Part shown: piece by piece, positions 1 to 12,674 of the stretch | How the letters are laid out: each line of letters begins with the position of its first letter | Numbering within the stretch: the first letter of the stretch is position 1 | NCBI GenBank assembly: GCA_018261615.1 | Contig: JAGTSE010000032.1 | Span: 1-64,000 of the forward strand | Source: Pseudomonadota bacterium | GTDB taxonomy: Bacteria; Pseudomonadota; Gammaproteobacteria; Enterobacterales; Enterobacteriaceae | DNA: 64,000 bases | Reading direction: 5' to 3' | Position numbers and translations under genes: made by a program | Notes under the pieces: generated by a model | What the model saw: the letters and a program-made list of their open reading frames with translations, nothing else | What the model was told of the DNA's origin: nothing | Database searches by the model: none

Positions 1-69
1 TGCAAATGTCAGATCGTATGCGCCTGTTAGGGCGCTGCTGGTAACAGAGCCTTATAGGCGCATCAGAAA
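1..69. other. Unassigned window edge
   Basis: No gene could be assigned here. A short plus-strand frame is open from the window start and stops at position 44, encoding about 13 residues; it could be the tail of a gene outside the window or chance. Confidence 0.2.
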
Positions 70-93
70 AACCTCCGGCTATGCCGGAGGATA
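70..93 (-). terminator. Hairpin terminator downstream of cmoB
   Basis: A perfect stem (CCTCCGGC, loop TAT, GCCGGAGG) lies just past the cmoB stop. The minus-strand side is followed by a short T run, which suits the end of the cmoAB transcript. Confidence 0.7.
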
Positions 94-102
94 TTTATTA
101 TC

Positions 103-1850
<1,748 letters not shown>

Positions 1851-2246
1851 CTAATGCAGGCAGAAAACCAACTCCCAGGGCATATACCACAGATTGGCCA
1901 GCACCATCAGCAATAGCGAACAAAATGTTGCGTCCATACCCAAACGACGCCAGCGAACCAACCGATGGTTGTAACCGTAATAATGCATCAGGCGGCCGAC
2001 AATCAACATCAGCCCGCAGATATGCACCATCCAGGTTTCTGCGCCGTCCATCTCCATGAACAGTAATAGCAGCAGCGCGACGGGAATATATTCCACGGCA
2101 TTACCATGAATGCGTATCGCGCTTTGCAGTTCACTGAACCCGCCGTCGCCATAACTGACGCGATACTGCGAACGCAGGCGGACAACATCAAAAGAAAACT
2201 TCAGCAGCAATAATGCACCCAGCACGGCGTAGAGCGCGCTAACCAT
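1851..2246 (-). CDS. yecN: MAPEG-family inner membrane protein YecN
   Basis: A 131-residue hydrophobic protein with about four predicted membrane helices and the MAPEG-family pattern (residues near RIHGNAVEYIPVALLLL). MAPEG members include glutathione-dependent membrane enzymes, but no reaction is established for YecN. It sits between yecE and cmoA on the same strand, as in E. coli. Confidence 0.9.
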   Translation of the reverse strand: MVSALYAVLGALLLLKFSFDVVRLRSQYRVSYGDGGFSELQSAIRIHGNAVEYIPVALLLLLFMEMDGAETWMVHICGLMLIVGRLMHYYGYNHRLVRWRRLGMDATFCSLLLMVLANLWYMPWELVFCLH

Positions 2247-2298
2247 ACTAACTCCCTTTACGATGATGGCGATGGCTTATCAATGATAGGTGCTTCAC

Positions 2299-3117
2299 TC
2301 AAAAAAGAGAAGATTGCAGCGGCAGGGAAGGCGCCGCGCCAATACCCGGGATGGCGGCGTAAAGATCCTGCCACAGCGTCTCAACCAGTTCCGGCGCCTG
2401 GGCGATATCCGGGGTATGCAGGAAAAGATACGGTGTGGTGGTTTGCTCCCATAGCGGCAACTTTTCCAGCCAGACGGCAAAAAGCTGACGATTCTGCGCC
2501 ATATTATCGCTACCGATGAAACGCACCATGGGATGATGGGCGGTGACCAGCGCATGTACCGGCACTTTCGGTTTTTTGCGCTGGGCTTCAATCACTGCTT
2601 CACTGTGCGCAATTGCGCTGTGTACCGGACGGCTGTCGAGGATCACGCGGTTGACGCTGCGGGCATGCAAACCCTGGTTAAGGGCTTTCTCCTCTTCGCC
2701 TTTGGCGAAAAAAAGCGGGTGGCGCACTTCAACGCCGTAGGTAAATTCCCCGGGAAGCGCATCGAGAAATGCCCACAAAGCAGGCAAGTCCCGCGGTGAG
2801 AAAACGGCCGGAAGCTGTAACCAGTACTGGCCTATTCGCTCTGCTAACGGCGACATACGGCTGAAAAATTCCGCTGTCAGATCGTCGCAATGGCGTAGTG
2901 CCGCCTGGTGCGAAATGGTGGCCGGAAATTTAAAACAGAAACGAAAGTCATCATTGGTCTGCGTGTACCAGCGCGCGACAACCTCCGCTTTGGGGAGCGC
3001 ATACAGCGTGGTGTTGCCTTCAACACAGTTGAAGTGGCGGGCATACGCCTCAAGACTGTTAATGCCAAGGCGCACCCATTTCGGGTGCGACCATTGTGGC
3101 AGGCCGACATACATCAT
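2299..3117 (-). CDS. yecE: DUF72 family protein YecE
   Basis: A 272-residue DUF72 protein (TIM-barrel-like family of unknown biochemical function). Conserved family segments are visible: [11 protein letters not shown] at the N-terminus, [11 protein letters not shown] near residue 60, and the C-terminal [14 protein letters not shown]. Its first ATG overlaps the yecD stop codon, so it is probably coupled to yecD. The start chosen gives the same length as the E. coli protein. Confidence 0.92.
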   Translation of the reverse strand: MMYVGLPQWSHPKWVRLGINSLEAYARHFNCVEGNTTLYALPKAEVVARWYTQTNDDFRFCFKFPATISHQAALRHCDDLTAEFFSRMSPLAERIGQYWLQLPAVFSPRDLPALWAFLDALPGEFTYGVEVRHPLFFAKGEEEKALNQGLHARSVNRVILDSRPVHSAIAHSEAVIEAQRKKPKVPVHALVTAHHPMVRFIGSDNMAQNRQLFAVWLEKLPLWEQTTTPYLFLHTPDIAQAPELVETLWQDLYAAIPGIGAAPSLPLQSSLF

Positions 3118-3680
3118 AACGCGCTAAGGATCTCGTCCGTACTGCGCACGCGGCTGATCCGCGGGAAGATATTTTTCATGCTGGCCTGATGCTGTTCGGC
3201 ATTCGCCGCGCTGCAAGCATCTTCAGCAAGTACCAGCGAGAAGCCAAGCTCCCAGGCATTACGGGCGGTTGATTCCACCCCGATATTGGTGGAAATGCCG
3301 CACAGCACGATGGTGTCGATACCGCGACGGCGCAACTGCAGCTCCAGATCGGTGCCGTAAAAAGCACCCCACTGACGTTTGGTTACTTCGATGTCGCTCT
3401 CTTTTTTCCCCAGCGCCTGCGGGTAAATCCACCAGTTGTCCGGCAGTACATGACCGCCCGCCGCGGCGTCAACCGGTTGTTTCAGTGCTTCGGCGAAATC
3501 AGCTGACCAGCCCACGCGCACCAGCACAACAGGCGCACCGTTCGCACGAAATTTTTCCGCCAGAGCAGCGGCGCGTTTTACTACGTCCTGTGCCGTGTGA
3601 GGACCACCAGCGAAAGGCAGAATCCCTTCCTGTAAATCGATCACCACCAGAGCGGTTTTCTCAGCATTGAGCTTTAGCAT
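3114..3680 (-). CDS. yecD: Isochorismatase-family hydrolase YecD
   Basis: A 188-residue cysteine-hydrolase/isochorismatase fold protein. The first catalytic Asp is in ALVVIDLQ. At the usual nucleophile position the sequence is [10 protein letters not shown], with Gly replacing Cys, as in true isochorismatase-type members and in E. coli YecD, so a cysteine amidase mechanism is unlikely. Substrate is unknown. Two ATGs are adjacent; the second (3680) is better spaced from the AGGA ribosome-binding site and gives the E. coli length. Confidence 0.9.
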   Translation of the reverse strand: MLKLNAEKTALVVIDLQEGILPFAGGPHTAQDVVKRAAALAEKFRANGAPVVLVRVGWSADFAEALKQPVDAAAGGHVLPDNWWIYPQALGKKESDIEVTKRQWGAFYGTDLELQLRRRGIDTIVLCGISTNIGVESTARNAWELGFSLVLAEDACSAANAEQHQASMKNIFPRISRVRSTDEILSAL

Positions 3681-3839
3681 CATAATTCCTGAAAAATGAA
3701 TGACGTCGGTGGATACCTTACGCGTTCTACATGTCGGCGCGGTTTACAAATTTTGTTAAATTTTGTGAGAATGCGCAATAAGCGCGCAGCAAACGTGCGT
3801 ACAGTCAGTAGCGGGCTTATCGTTAGTCAGAATTTCCAG

Positions 3840-3845
3840 TATAAT
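3840..3845 (+). promoter_or_regulatory. Candidate -10 element for aspS
   Basis: A consensus TATAAT lies about 100 bp upstream of aspS. The -35 region at normal spacing is poor, so this is a plausible but unproven promoter. The remainder of 3684-3947 shows no other gene. Confidence 0.4.
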
Positions 3846-3947
3846 AACCCCCTTTTTTCATCCAGTAGTGACATACGAAAATAGCTGCCACCAGAATGCC
3901 TGCCGCGCAGGTGACAGGTCGCGCGCAGCTAATTTAAGGGATATCTC

Positions 3948-5726
3948 ATGCGTACAGTATATTGCGGGCAGCTCAATCAGTCCCATGTGGGACAGCAAGT
4001 AACGCTTTGTGGGTGGGTCAACCGTCGTCGTGACCTCGGTAGCCTTATCTTTATTGATATGCGCGATCGTGAAGGCATCGTGCAGGTGTTTTTCGACCCG
4101 GACCGTCAGGATGCGTTCCAGCTCGCCTCTGAACTGCGTAATGAGTTCTGTATTCAGATTACCGGTACCGTTCGTGCCCGTGACGCGAAAAACGTCAACA
4201 AAGATATGGCTACCGGCGAAGTTGAAGTGTTCGCCGCTGAACTGAACATCATCAACCGTTCCGACGTGTTGCCGCTGGACTCCAACCACGTCAACACGGA
4301 AGAAGCGCGTCTGAAATATCGCTACCTCGATTTGCGTCGTCCAGAAATGGCGCAGCGCCTGAAAACTCGTGCGAAAATCACCAGTTTCGTGCGTCGCTTT
4401 ATGGACGATCACGGCTTCCTCGATATCGAAACGCCGATGCTGACCAAAGCCACGCCGGAAGGCGCACGCGACTACCTCGTACCTTCGCGCGTTCATAAAG
4501 GCAAATTCTACGCGTTGCCGCAGTCTCCTCAGTTGTTCAAACAGCTGCTTATGATGTCCGGTTTTGATCGTTATTATCAGATCGTCAAATGTTTCCGTGA
4601 CGAAGACCTGCGCGCTGACCGTCAGCCGGAATTTACCCAGATTGATGTGGAAACCTCTTTCATGACCGCGCCGCAGGTGCGTGAAGTGATGGAAGCGTTA
4701 GTGCGTCAGTTGTGGCTGGAAATCAAAGGTGTTGATCTGGGGAATTTCCCTGTCATGACCTTTGCTGAAGCAGAGCGCCGCTATGGTTCTGATAAACCGG
4801 ATCTGCGTAACCCGATGGAACTGGTGGACGTGGCTGACCTGCTGAAAGCAGTCGAATTTAAAGTCTTCTCCGGCCCGGCAAATGATGCAAAAGGTCGCGT
4901 TGCCGCACTGCGTGTGCCAGGTGGCGCACAACTTAGCCGTAAACAAATTGACGACTACGGCAAATTTATTGAAATCTACGGCGCGAAAGGTCTGGCGTAC
5001 ATCAAGGTCAATGAAGCGGCGAAAGGCCTGGAAGGCATCACCAGCCCGGTGGCCAAGTTCCTGAATGCTGAAATTGTCAGCGCGATCCTTGAACGCACGG
5101 GCGCGCAGGACGGCGACATGATTTTCTTCGGCGCTGACCACAAGAAAGTGGTTGCCGATGCACTGGGCGCGCTGCGTCTGAAGCTCGGCAAAGATCTGAA
5201 CCTGACCGACGAAGCGAAGTGGGCCCCGCTATGGGTTATCGACTTCCCGATGTTTGAAGATGACGGCGAAGGTGGTCTGACGGCGATGCACCATCCGTTC
5301 ACCTCGCCGAAAGACATGACCGCAGCCGAGCTGAAAGCGGTGCCGGAAGATGCGGTGGCTAACGCCTACGACATGGTGATCAACGGTTACGAAGTGGGCG
5401 GAGGTTCTGTCCGTATTCACAGCGGCGAAATGCAGCAGACCGTGTTCGGTATCCTGGGGATTAACGAGCAGGAACAGCGCGAGAAGTTTGGCTTCCTGCT
5501 GGATGCGCTGAAATACGGTACTCCGCCGCATGCGGGTCTGGCATTCGGTCTGGATCGTCTTACCATGCTGCTGACCGGCACCGATAACATTCGTGATGTT
5601 ATTGCTTTCCCGAAAACCACGGCGGCAGCCTGTCTGCTGACTGAAGCGCCGAGTTTTGCTAACCTGGCTGCGCTGGCGGAACTGGGTATTGCGGTGGTCA
5701 AAAAAGAGACCCCGGAGAATAAATAA
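3948..5726 (+). CDS. aspS: Aspartate--tRNA ligase
   Basis: A 592-residue class IIb aminoacyl-tRNA synthetase that charges tRNA-Asp. The order is an N-terminal OB-fold anticodon-binding domain (about residues 1-110), then the class II catalytic core with motif 2 ([16 protein letters not shown]) and motif 3 (GLAFGLDRL), with the bacterial GAD insertion between. Length and the MRTVYCGQ N-terminus match E. coli. nudB follows after one base. Confidence 0.98.
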   Translation: MRTVYCGQLNQSHVGQQVTLCGWVNRRRDLGSLIFIDMRDREGIVQVFFDPDRQDAFQLASELRNEFCIQITGTVRARDAKNVNKDMATGEVEVFAAELNIINRSDVLPLDSNHVNTEEARLKYRYLDLRRPEMAQRLKTRAKITSFVRRFMDDHGFLDIETPMLTKATPEGARDYLVPSRVHKGKFYALPQSPQLFKQLLMMSGFDRYYQIVKCFRDEDLRADRQPEFTQIDVETSFMTAPQVREVMEALVRQLWLEIKGVDLGNFPVMTFAEAERRYGSDKPDLRNPMELVDVADLLKAVEFKVFSGPANDAKGRVAALRVPGGAQLSRKQIDDYGKFIEIYGAKGLAYIKVNEAAKGLEGITSPVAKFLNAEIVSAILERTGAQDGDMIFFGADHKKVVADALGALRLKLGKDLNLTDEAKWAPLWVIDFPMFEDDGEGGLTAMHHPFTSPKDMTAAELKAVPEDAVANAYDMVINGYEVGGGSVRIHSGEMQQTVFGILGINEQEQREKFGFLLDALKYGTPPHAGLAFGLDRLTMLLTGTDNIRDVIAFPKTTAAACLLTEAPSFANLAALAELGIAVVKKETPENK

Positions 5727-5727
5727 G

Positions 5728-6171
5728 ATGCCATTCAAGCATCCCGTTTCCGTGCTGGTGGTGATTTACGCGCAGGACACGAAACGGGTGCTGATGTTGC
5801 AGCGACGCGACGACCCCGATTTCTGGCAGTCGGTAACCGGCAGCCTGGAAGCGGGGGAGAACGCAATGCAAGCCGCCCTGCGTGAAGTAAAGGAAGAGGT
5901 CGAAATCGATGTTGTCTGTGAACAACTGACCTTAGTCGACTGTCAGCGCACGGTGGAGTATGAAATCTTTAGTCATTTACGTCATCGCTATGCGCCGGGC
6001 GTAACGCACAATACCGAATCCTGGTTTTGTCTTGCGCTGCCCCATGAACGTCCGATTGTTTTTACCGAACATCTGACGTACCGCTGGCTTAATGCCCCCA
6101 CAGCGGCGGCATTAACCAAATCGTGGAGCAACCGGCAGGCGATTGAAGAATTTGTTATTAACGCCGACTAA
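5728..6171 (+). CDS. nudB: Dihydroneopterin triphosphate diphosphatase NudB
   Basis: A 147-residue Nudix hydrolase. The Nudix box spans residues 38-60 (G38, E44, R52-E53, E56-E57). The usual last Gly is replaced, as in E. coli NudB. It removes pyrophosphate from dihydroneopterin triphosphate in folate synthesis. The ATG directly after the aspS stop gives the E. coli-like MPFKHPVSV N-terminus, so longer in-frame extensions into aspS are rejected. Confidence 0.95.
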   Translation: MPFKHPVSVLVVIYAQDTKRVLMLQRRDDPDFWQSVTGSLEAGENAMQAALREVKEEVEIDVVCEQLTLVDCQRTVEYEIFSHLRHRYAPGVTHNTESWFCLALPHERPIVFTEHLTYRWLNAPTAAALTKSWSNRQAIEEFVINAD

Positions 6172-6317
6172 ATTTCCCCGGAATTTTAGTTCTCAGGAAG
6201 GCGGCAAAGCCGGACGTCGCCAGAAGCTTACTTCGGTAAGTAACTGGTGCGGATGGGGAAGCTAACGCACCTGAGGGTTGAAAGGCGAAGGGAAATGGCT
6301 TTATTGGAGAGTTTTTT

Positions 6318-7058
6318 ATGGCAGGTCACAGTAAATGGGCCAACACCAAACACCGCAAAGCAGCACAGGATGCCAAGCGCGGTAAGATCTTTACCAAAAT
6401 CATTCGCGAGCTGGTTACGGCGGCCCGTCTGGGCGGCGGCGATATCGGTTCCAACCCGCGTCTGCGCGCGGCGGTGGATAAAGCGTTGTCCAACAACATG
6501 ACCCGCGACACCTTAAACCGTGCTATCGCGCGCGGTGTGGGCGGCGATGACGATGCGAATATGGAAACCATCATTTATGAAGGTTACGGCCCTGGCGGCA
6601 CCGCGGTAATGGTTGAATGTCTGAGTGACAACCGCAACCGTACCGTTGCCGAAGTACGTCATGCTTTCAGCAAATGTGGTGGTAACCTGGGAACTGACGG
6701 TTCTGTAGCTTATCTGTTCAGCAGAAAAGGCGTTATCTCCTTTGAAGCGGGCGACGAAGACACCATTATGGAAGCGGCATTGGAAGCTGGAGCTGAAGAC
6801 GTGGTGACCTTTGATGACGGCGCTATCGACGTCTACACCGCGTGGGAAGAGATGGGTGCTGTGCGCGATGCGCTGGAAGCGGCAGGCCTGAAAGCGGATA
6901 ACGCTGAAGTGTCGATGATTCCGTCTACCAAAGCAGATATGGATGCAGAAACTGCGCCGAAACTGCTGCGTCTGATCGATATGCTGGAAGATTGCGACGA
7001 CGTGCAGGAAGTCTACCATAACGGTGAGATCTCCGACGAGGTTGCGGCGACGCTGTAA
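6318..7058 (+). CDS. yebC: YebC/PmpR family protein (TACO1-like)
   Basis: A 246-residue member of the YebC/TACO1 family, recognised by [20 protein letters not shown] at the N-terminus. Family members have been described as transcriptional regulators and more recently as factors helping ribosomes through difficult peptide motifs; which applies here is not visible from sequence. It is followed 37 bp later by ruvC, preserving the E. coli neighbourhood. Confidence 0.95.
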   Translation: MAGHSKWANTKHRKAAQDAKRGKIFTKIIRELVTAARLGGGDIGSNPRLRAAVDKALSNNMTRDTLNRAIARGVGGDDDANMETIIYEGYGPGGTAVMVECLSDNRNRTVAEVRHAFSKCGGNLGTDGSVAYLFSRKGVISFEAGDEDTIMEAALEAGAEDVVTFDDGAIDVYTAWEEMGAVRDALEAAGLKADNAEVSMIPSTKADMDAETAPKLLRLIDMLEDCDDVQEVYHNGEISDEVAATL

Positions 7059-7095
7059 TGTCGCTGACTAAACCACACCAGGCCGGAGGCGCATA

Positions 7096-7617
7096 ATGGC
7101 GATTATTCTCGGTATTGACCCGGGTTCGCGCGTCACCGGTTACGGTGTGATCCGCCAGACAGGAAGGCAACTGATCTACCTCGGCAGCGGCTGCATTCGC
7201 ACCAAGGTCGAGGATTTACCGTCGCGCCTCAAGCTCATTTACGCAGGCGTGACGGAAATCATCACTCAGTTTCAGCCGGATTTTTTCGCCATCGAACAGG
7301 TGTTTATGGCGAAAAATGCCGATTCAGCGCTAAAACTTGGGCAAGCGCGTGGTGTGGCGATCGTAGCCGCCGTTAATCAGGATCTCCCTGTTTTTGAGTA
7401 TGCCGCTCGTCAAGTCAAACAGACGGTTGTCGGTATTGGCAGCGCGGAAAAAAGCCAGGTGCAGCACATGGTGCGAACCTTGCTGAAGCTTCCGGCCAAT
7501 CCGCAGGCAGATGCCGCTGATGCGTTGGCGATTGCCATTACGCATTGCCATGTCAGTCAGAACGCCTTGCAGGTGAGCAGTACGCGGCTTAATCTTGCTC
7601 GCGGGAGATTACGCTAA
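7096..7617 (+). CDS. ruvC: Holliday junction resolvase RuvC
   Basis: A 173-residue endonuclease that cleaves Holliday junctions moved by RuvAB. The acidic active-site residues are visible: Asp in [12 protein letters not shown], Glu in FFAIEQVF, and the Asp pair in [10 protein letters not shown]. Unlike ruvAB it is not directly adjacent to them: about 760 bp with gene remnants separate ruvC from ruvA. Confidence 0.97.
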   Translation: MAIILGIDPGSRVTGYGVIRQTGRQLIYLGSGCIRTKVEDLPSRLKLIYAGVTEIITQFQPDFFAIEQVFMAKNADSALKLGQARGVAIVAAVNQDLPVFEYAARQVKQTVVGIGSAEKSQVQHMVRTLLKLPANPQADAADALAIAITHCHVSQNALQVSSTRLNLARGRLR

Positions 7618-7645
7618 AAAGCGCCAGTTAATGGCGCTTTTTTTA
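7616..7645. terminator. Terminator after ruvC
   Basis: The hairpin AGCGCC-agttaat-GGCGCT is flanked by A-rich and T-rich runs, so it can work in both directions. It overlaps the stop codon of the regulator remnant on the opposite strand. Confidence 0.8.
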
Positions 7646-7966
7646 TAACAGTGAGCGGATTTTTTGCGCATCCTCTTCATCCGATGGGTTATAAACTACC
7701 ATCGTCAAATCGGGTTGTCCTTCAACAGAAAAACTCGAATACTCCAGCGATAACTTGCCGACATTCCTGTGCAGCAGAATTTTTGTGCCTTCTACCATTC
7801 CGCCAATATCATTGCTTTGCCATAGCTCGGCAAATTCAGGAGAGGCTGAACTCAGCTCTTCTACCAGAGGGCGGATCTCCGCCGATGCTCCTGCACGGGT
7901 CGCATCGGCACGAAACGCCGCCACCAGATAGCGCGCCAGCGCGTACTGGCCTGCGGAGGCGAACAA
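7643..7966 (-). pseudogene. Truncated regulator remnant (C-terminal MmyB-like domain)
   Basis: About 105 residues resembling the C-terminal ligand-binding (MmyB/PAS-like) half of XRE-family regulators, for example the segments EIRPLVEELS, EYSSFSVEGQPDL and MVVYNP. The N-terminal helix-turn-helix half is absent: upstream the frame has a TGA at 7967-7969 and only a TTG could start it. The loss coincides with the start of the truncated SDR gene on the other strand, so this looks like one deletion that removed both 5' ends. Unlikely to make a functional regulator. Confidence 0.75.
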
Positions 7967-8282
7967 TCACTGGGCGGCGGTACACCGGATTGATGCAGCG
8001 AAAGTCTATCGGCTGGCGCTGGAAAGTGGCGTGACACAGGCGGTTTACTACGCGGTTGCGGAGGAGGCGATTGCCATGCGCGATATCGCCATTGCCATCG
8101 GCAAAATGCTTGGTTTACCGGCCGAACCGCGTGAAGCCGCACATTTTGGCTGGTTCGCTAATTTTGCAGCCGGGGAGATGTCTGCATCAAGCGAACGAAC
8201 TCGCAAAGTGCTGGGCTGGCAGCCAACGCAGCGTGCGCTGCTAGACGATCTGAGCGATGAAGCGTATTACGCCAATTCCTGA
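7953..8282 (+). pseudogene. Truncated SDR/NAD-epimerase family oxidoreductase (C-terminal remnant)
   Basis: Read in the frame that ends at 8282, the sequence gives about 105 residues typical of the C-terminal third of atypical SDR proteins: WAAVHRIDAAKVYRLALE, then YYAVAEEAIAMRDIA and RTKVLGWQP-like text. The NAD-binding Rossmann half (GxxGxxG) is missing. The GTG at 8031 could start only the last 83 residues. The gene was divergent from the regulator remnant, and both end at the same deletion point near 7945-7970. Confidence 0.75.
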
Positions 8283-8313
8283 ACCGCGCTCGTGCTTTTC
8301 TTTCTATATTTGG

Positions 8314-8329
8314 CTGGATATCTATCCAG
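8314..8329. promoter_or_regulatory. LexA box of ruvAB
   Basis: CTGGATATCTATCCAG is a near-palindromic LexA operator, the same sequence I recall upstream of E. coli ruvA. A TATGAT -10-like hexamer follows at 8338-8343. This makes ruvAB SOS-inducible. Confidence 0.9.
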
Positions 8330-8381
8330 CCTTTTTTTATGATACAGCATTACACCTTAGCCCATAGCGCAGGAGCGTCAC

Positions 8382-8993
8382 GTGATAGGCAGACTCAGAG
8401 GCATTATTGTAGAAAAACAACCCCCGTTGGTTCTGCTGGAAGTGGGAGGCGTGGGTTATGAAGTGCACATGCCGATGACCTGTTTTTATGAATTACCGGA
8501 TGCCGGTAAAGAGGCGACGGTTTTCACCCAGTTTGTGGTGCGTGAAGATGCGCAACTGCTATACGGTTTTAACAATAAACAGGAACGCACGCTGTTTCGC
8601 GAGCTGATCAAAACGAATGGTGTCGGGCCGAAACTGGCGCTGGCGATTTTGTCCGGCATGTCGGCACAGCAATTTGTTAACGCCGTCGAACGGGAAGATC
8701 CGGCTGCGCTGATCAAATTGCCAGGTATTGGTAAAAAGACCGCCGAGCGCCTGATTGTCGAAATGAAAGATCGCTTTAAAGGTCTGCATGGCGATCTCTT
8801 CACCCCGGCGGCCGATCTGGTTCTTGCCTCTCCTGCCAGCCCGGCGACGGACGACGCAGAGCAGGAAGCGGTTGCCGCGCTGGTGGCGCTGGGATATAAA
8901 CCTCAGGAAGCCAGCCGGATGATCAGCAAGATTGCCCGCCCGGATGCCAACAGTGAAACCCTGATCCGTGAAGCGCTGCGCGCGGCGTTGTGA
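8382..8993 (+). CDS. ruvA: Holliday junction branch migration protein RuvA
   Basis: A 203-residue protein starting with GTG ([15 protein letters not shown]). It has the N-terminal OB fold, two helix-hairpin-helix motifs ([11 protein letters not shown] and [16 protein letters not shown]) and the C-terminal RuvB-binding domain after a flexible acidic linker near residue 150. It binds the four-way junction and loads the RuvB motor. ruvB follows after 8 bp. Confidence 0.97.
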   Translation: MIGRLRGIIVEKQPPLVLLEVGGVGYEVHMPMTCFYELPDAGKEATVFTQFVVREDAQLLYGFNNKQERTLFRELIKTNGVGPKLALAILSGMSAQQFVNAVEREDPAALIKLPGIGKKTAERLIVEMKDRFKGLHGDLFTPAADLVLASPASPATDDAEQEAVAALVALGYKPQEASRMISKIARPDANSETLIREALRAAL

Positions 8994-8998
8994 GGTAG

Positions 8999-10012
<1,014 letters not shown>

Positions 10013-10098
10013 ACAATAAAGCCGATAAGCGTCTGCTTCCGGCCTTTTTACGTCAGTGGCGGTTGCGGATGATTTCACCCGACTGCGCCAGCTAATAC

Positions 10099-10884
10099 TT
10101 AGCTAACGGGTTTCTTCGTCATGCTGAAGATAAACAGCAGCGCCGCGCACAGCACGACTGACGGGCCGGCTGGCGTATCGTAGAAGGCGGAGAAGGTCAG
10201 ACCGCCGGTCACCGCAATCATCCCGACGCCTACGGCAACCGCCGCCATTTGCTCTGGCGTTCGCGCGAATCGACGCGCTGTCGCCGCCGGGATAATCAAC
10301 AGTGAAGTGATAATCAGCGCGCCGACAAATTTCATGGCGACACCAATAGTCAGGGCGGTAATCAGCATCAGCAACAGCTTAACACGTTGCAGTTTCACGC
10401 CGTCAACAAATGCCAGCTCCGGGCTGATGGTCATCGACAGTAGGTTGCGCCACTGCCAGAGCAGGATCGCCAGTACTACCACCACGCCAGAAGCAATGGC
10501 AATCAGATCGTCCGGCGTTACCGCCAGCAGATCGCCAAACAGATAGGCCATCAAATCGACGCGAATGTTCGACATCAGGCTAACCACAACCAGACCGAGA
10601 GACAGCGCACTGTGAGCCATAATGCCGAGCAAGGTATCAATCGCCAGTTGCGGGCGTTTCTCCAGCCATACCAGACCGGCTGCCAGCAGTAACGTCACAG
10701 CAATAACAGCATAGAATGGATTCACATCCAGTAGCAGACCAAATGCAACGCCAAGTAACGAAGCATGCGCCAGCGTATCGCCAAAATAGGACATCCGTCG
10801 CCAGACGACAAATGAGCCCAGCGGCCCGGCAGCGCAGGCAAGCATGATCCCGGCCAGCCAGCCGGGCAGTAATAATTCAATCAT
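10099..10884 (-). CDS. znuB: Zinc ABC transporter permease ZnuB
   Basis: A 261-residue polytopic membrane protein with roughly seven to eight helices and the ABC-3 metal permease pattern ([16 protein letters not shown]). It forms the inner-membrane channel of the high-affinity zinc importer. It overlaps the end of znuC by four bases, so it is coupled to it. Confidence 0.96.
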   Translation of the reverse strand: MIELLLPGWLAGIMLACAAGPLGSFVVWRRMSYFGDTLAHASLLGVAFGLLLDVNPFYAVIAVTLLLAAGLVWLEKRPQLAIDTLLGIMAHSALSLGLVVVSLMSNIRVDLMAYLFGDLLAVTPDDLIAIASGVVVVLAILLWQWRNLLSMTISPELAFVDGVKLQRVKLLLMLITALTIGVAMKFVGALIITSLLIIPAATARRFARTPEQMAAVAVGVGMIAVTGGLTFSAFYDTPAGPSVVLCAALLFIFSMTKKPVS

Positions 10885-11636
10885 GGTTGTCCATTACCCT
10901 GACGCAGAACAATACGGCCCTGCAGATCGTGGCGGTGGTTATGGTTATGGCGATAAATGCCAAGCTGTTCCGCACCGCGATGCCCAAACATGGAGATAAA
11001 TTCTGGATGCATGGAAACCACTTCTGGCGTACCTGAACAGCAAATATGATGATTAAGGCACAGGACTTCATCCGTTTTCGCCATCACCAGATGCAGATCG
11101 TGGGAAACCATCAGTACCGCACAGTTGAGCTCTTTTCGCAGTTGATCTATCAGGTTGTAGAGCGCGACCTGGCCATTGACGTCTACGCCCTGGGTTGGTT
11201 CATCCAGTACCAAAAGCTGCGGGCTGTTAAGCAGGGCGCGAGCCAGCAAAACACGCTGCGTTTCACCTCCGGAAAGCTTTTGCATCGGTGCATCCACCAG
11301 ATGTGCGGCCTGTACGCGTTTTAGCGCCGGAACAATTTCTTCTTTGCGGGTGCCGGGGCGTAAACGCATAAAGCGTCCTACCGTTAGCGGCAAGGTGGCG
11401 TCAAGATGCAATTTTTGCGGCACATAGCCGATACGCAGGTTCTTTTCTCGCTTGATCATCCCTGCATCCGGTACTACCAGGCCCAGCACTGCGCGCACCA
11501 GCGTCGATTTACCCGCACCATTGGGGCCGAGTAATGTTAAAATTTTCCCTGCGCGTAAGTTGAGCGAAATGTCAGACAGGACGCGCCGTTGACCAAAAGC
11601 AACGGTGACATTTTCGAGCGTTACAAGATTCGTCAT
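10881..11636 (-). CDS. znuC: Zinc ABC transporter ATP-binding protein ZnuC
   Basis: A 251-residue ABC ATPase with Walker A (GPNGAGKST), signature ([15 protein letters not shown]) and Walker B ([12 protein letters not shown]), and the His-rich C-terminal tail seen in ZnuC ([10 protein letters not shown]). The ATG at 11636 is preferred to a longer frame because it gives the E. coli length and leaves the Zur site outside the gene. Divergent from znuA. Confidence 0.96.
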   Translation of the reverse strand: MTNLVTLENVTVAFGQRRVLSDISLNLRAGKILTLLGPNGAGKSTLVRAVLGLVVPDAGMIKREKNLRIGYVPQKLHLDATLPLTVGRFMRLRPGTRKEEIVPALKRVQAAHLVDAPMQKLSGGETQRVLLARALLNSPQLLVLDEPTQGVDVNGQVALYNLIDQLRKELNCAVLMVSHDLHLVMAKTDEVLCLNHHICCSGTPEVVSMHPEFISMFGHRGAEQLGIYRHNHNHRHDLQGRIVLRQGNGQP

Positions 11637-11666
11637 AGCATTTAACAGGTTGCACAAGTTTTCGGA

Positions 11667-11681
11667 TGTTATAATATCACA
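11667..11681. promoter_or_regulatory. Zur operator between znuA and znuCB
   Basis: TGTTATAATATCACA is an imperfect palindrome that matches the core of the known enterobacterial Zur site in the znuA/znuC intergenic region. It lies between the divergent genes and would repress both when zinc is replete. Confidence 0.85.
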
Positions 11682-11714
11682 CCCCACATACTCATTACGA
11701 TGAATAGTTGCATT

Positions 11715-12659
11715 ATGTTACATAAAAATACGCTTCTTTGCGCAGCGCTATCTGCTGCTCTTCTCGCCGGTACAGCACAAACCGCTAATGCCGCTGTGGT
11801 GGCTTCACTCAAACCATTGGGGTTTATCGCTTCTGCCATTGCCGACGGGGTGACTACTACCGAAGTGCTGCTGCCAGATGGTGCATCCGAGCATGATTAT
11901 TCACTGCGTCCTTCAGATGTAAAACGCTTACAAAACGCGGACTTAGTTTTTTGGGTCGGGCCGGAGATGGAAGCTTTTATGGCGCGCTCCGTACAACAAA
12001 TCTCTGAGCAGAAACGGGTGACGATGGCCGAGCTTGCCGGTGTAAAACCGCTGCTGATGAAAGGGGCCGATGAAGACGAGCATGAGCATGGTGATGAGCA
12101 CCACGACGGCGAAAAAAGTGACGAACATCACCATCACGGTGATTACAACATGCATCTGTGGCTTTCCCCTGAAATTGCGCGGCTTTCGGCGGTTGCAATC
12201 CACGATAAATTAGTGGAAGTTATGCCGCAAAGTCGAGCCAAACTTGACGCCAACTTGCAGGCCTTTGAGGCATCATTAACTCAGGCGGATAAGCAGGCTG
12301 GTAACGAGCTGGCACCGCTGAAAGGGAAGGGGTATTTCGTTTTTCATGACGCCTACGGCTACTTTGAAAGGCACTACGGGCTGACCCCATTGGGGCACTT
12401 TACCGTCAATCCCGAAATTCAACCTGGTGCGCAGCGTTTACATGAAATCAGAACACAGTTGGTTGAGCAAAAAGCTACGTGCGTTTTTGCTGAGCCGCAG
12501 TTCAGGCCAGCGGTCATTGAAGCTGTTGCCAGAGGGACATCCGTTCGAATGGGAACGTTGGATCCACTTGGAATCAGTATCAAGTTAGGCAAAGAGAGCT
12601 ATCCGCAGTTCCTTGCCCAACTGACTCACCAGTATGTGAGCTGCCTGAAAGGAGAATAA
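11715..12659 (+). CDS. znuA: Zinc ABC transporter periplasmic binding protein ZnuA
   Basis: A 314-residue cluster A-I metal-binding protein. A signal peptide ends near residue 26 ([11 protein letters not shown]). The zinc ligands include the His in [11 protein letters not shown], the His in NMHLWLSPE and the His in [10 protein letters not shown]. An acidic His-rich loop (about residues 118-142) is typical of ZnuA. The second in-frame ATG (11715) is chosen because it gives the E. coli-like MLHK start; the first at 11700 would add five residues. Confidence 0.96.
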   Translation: MLHKNTLLCAALSAALLAGTAQTANAAVVASLKPLGFIASAIADGVTTTEVLLPDGASEHDYSLRPSDVKRLQNADLVFWVGPEMEAFMARSVQQISEQKRVTMAELAGVKPLLMKGADEDEHEHGDEHHDGEKSDEHHHHGDYNMHLWLSPEIARLSAVAIHDKLVEVMPQSRAKLDANLQAFEASLTQADKQAGNELAPLKGKGYFVFHDAYGYFERHYGLTPLGHFTVNPEIQPGAQRLHEIRTQLVEQKATCVFAEPQFRPAVIEAVARGTSVRMGTLDPLGISIKLGKESYPQFLAQLTHQYVSCLKGE

Positions 12660-12674
12660 CGAGGAAGTGAATAC

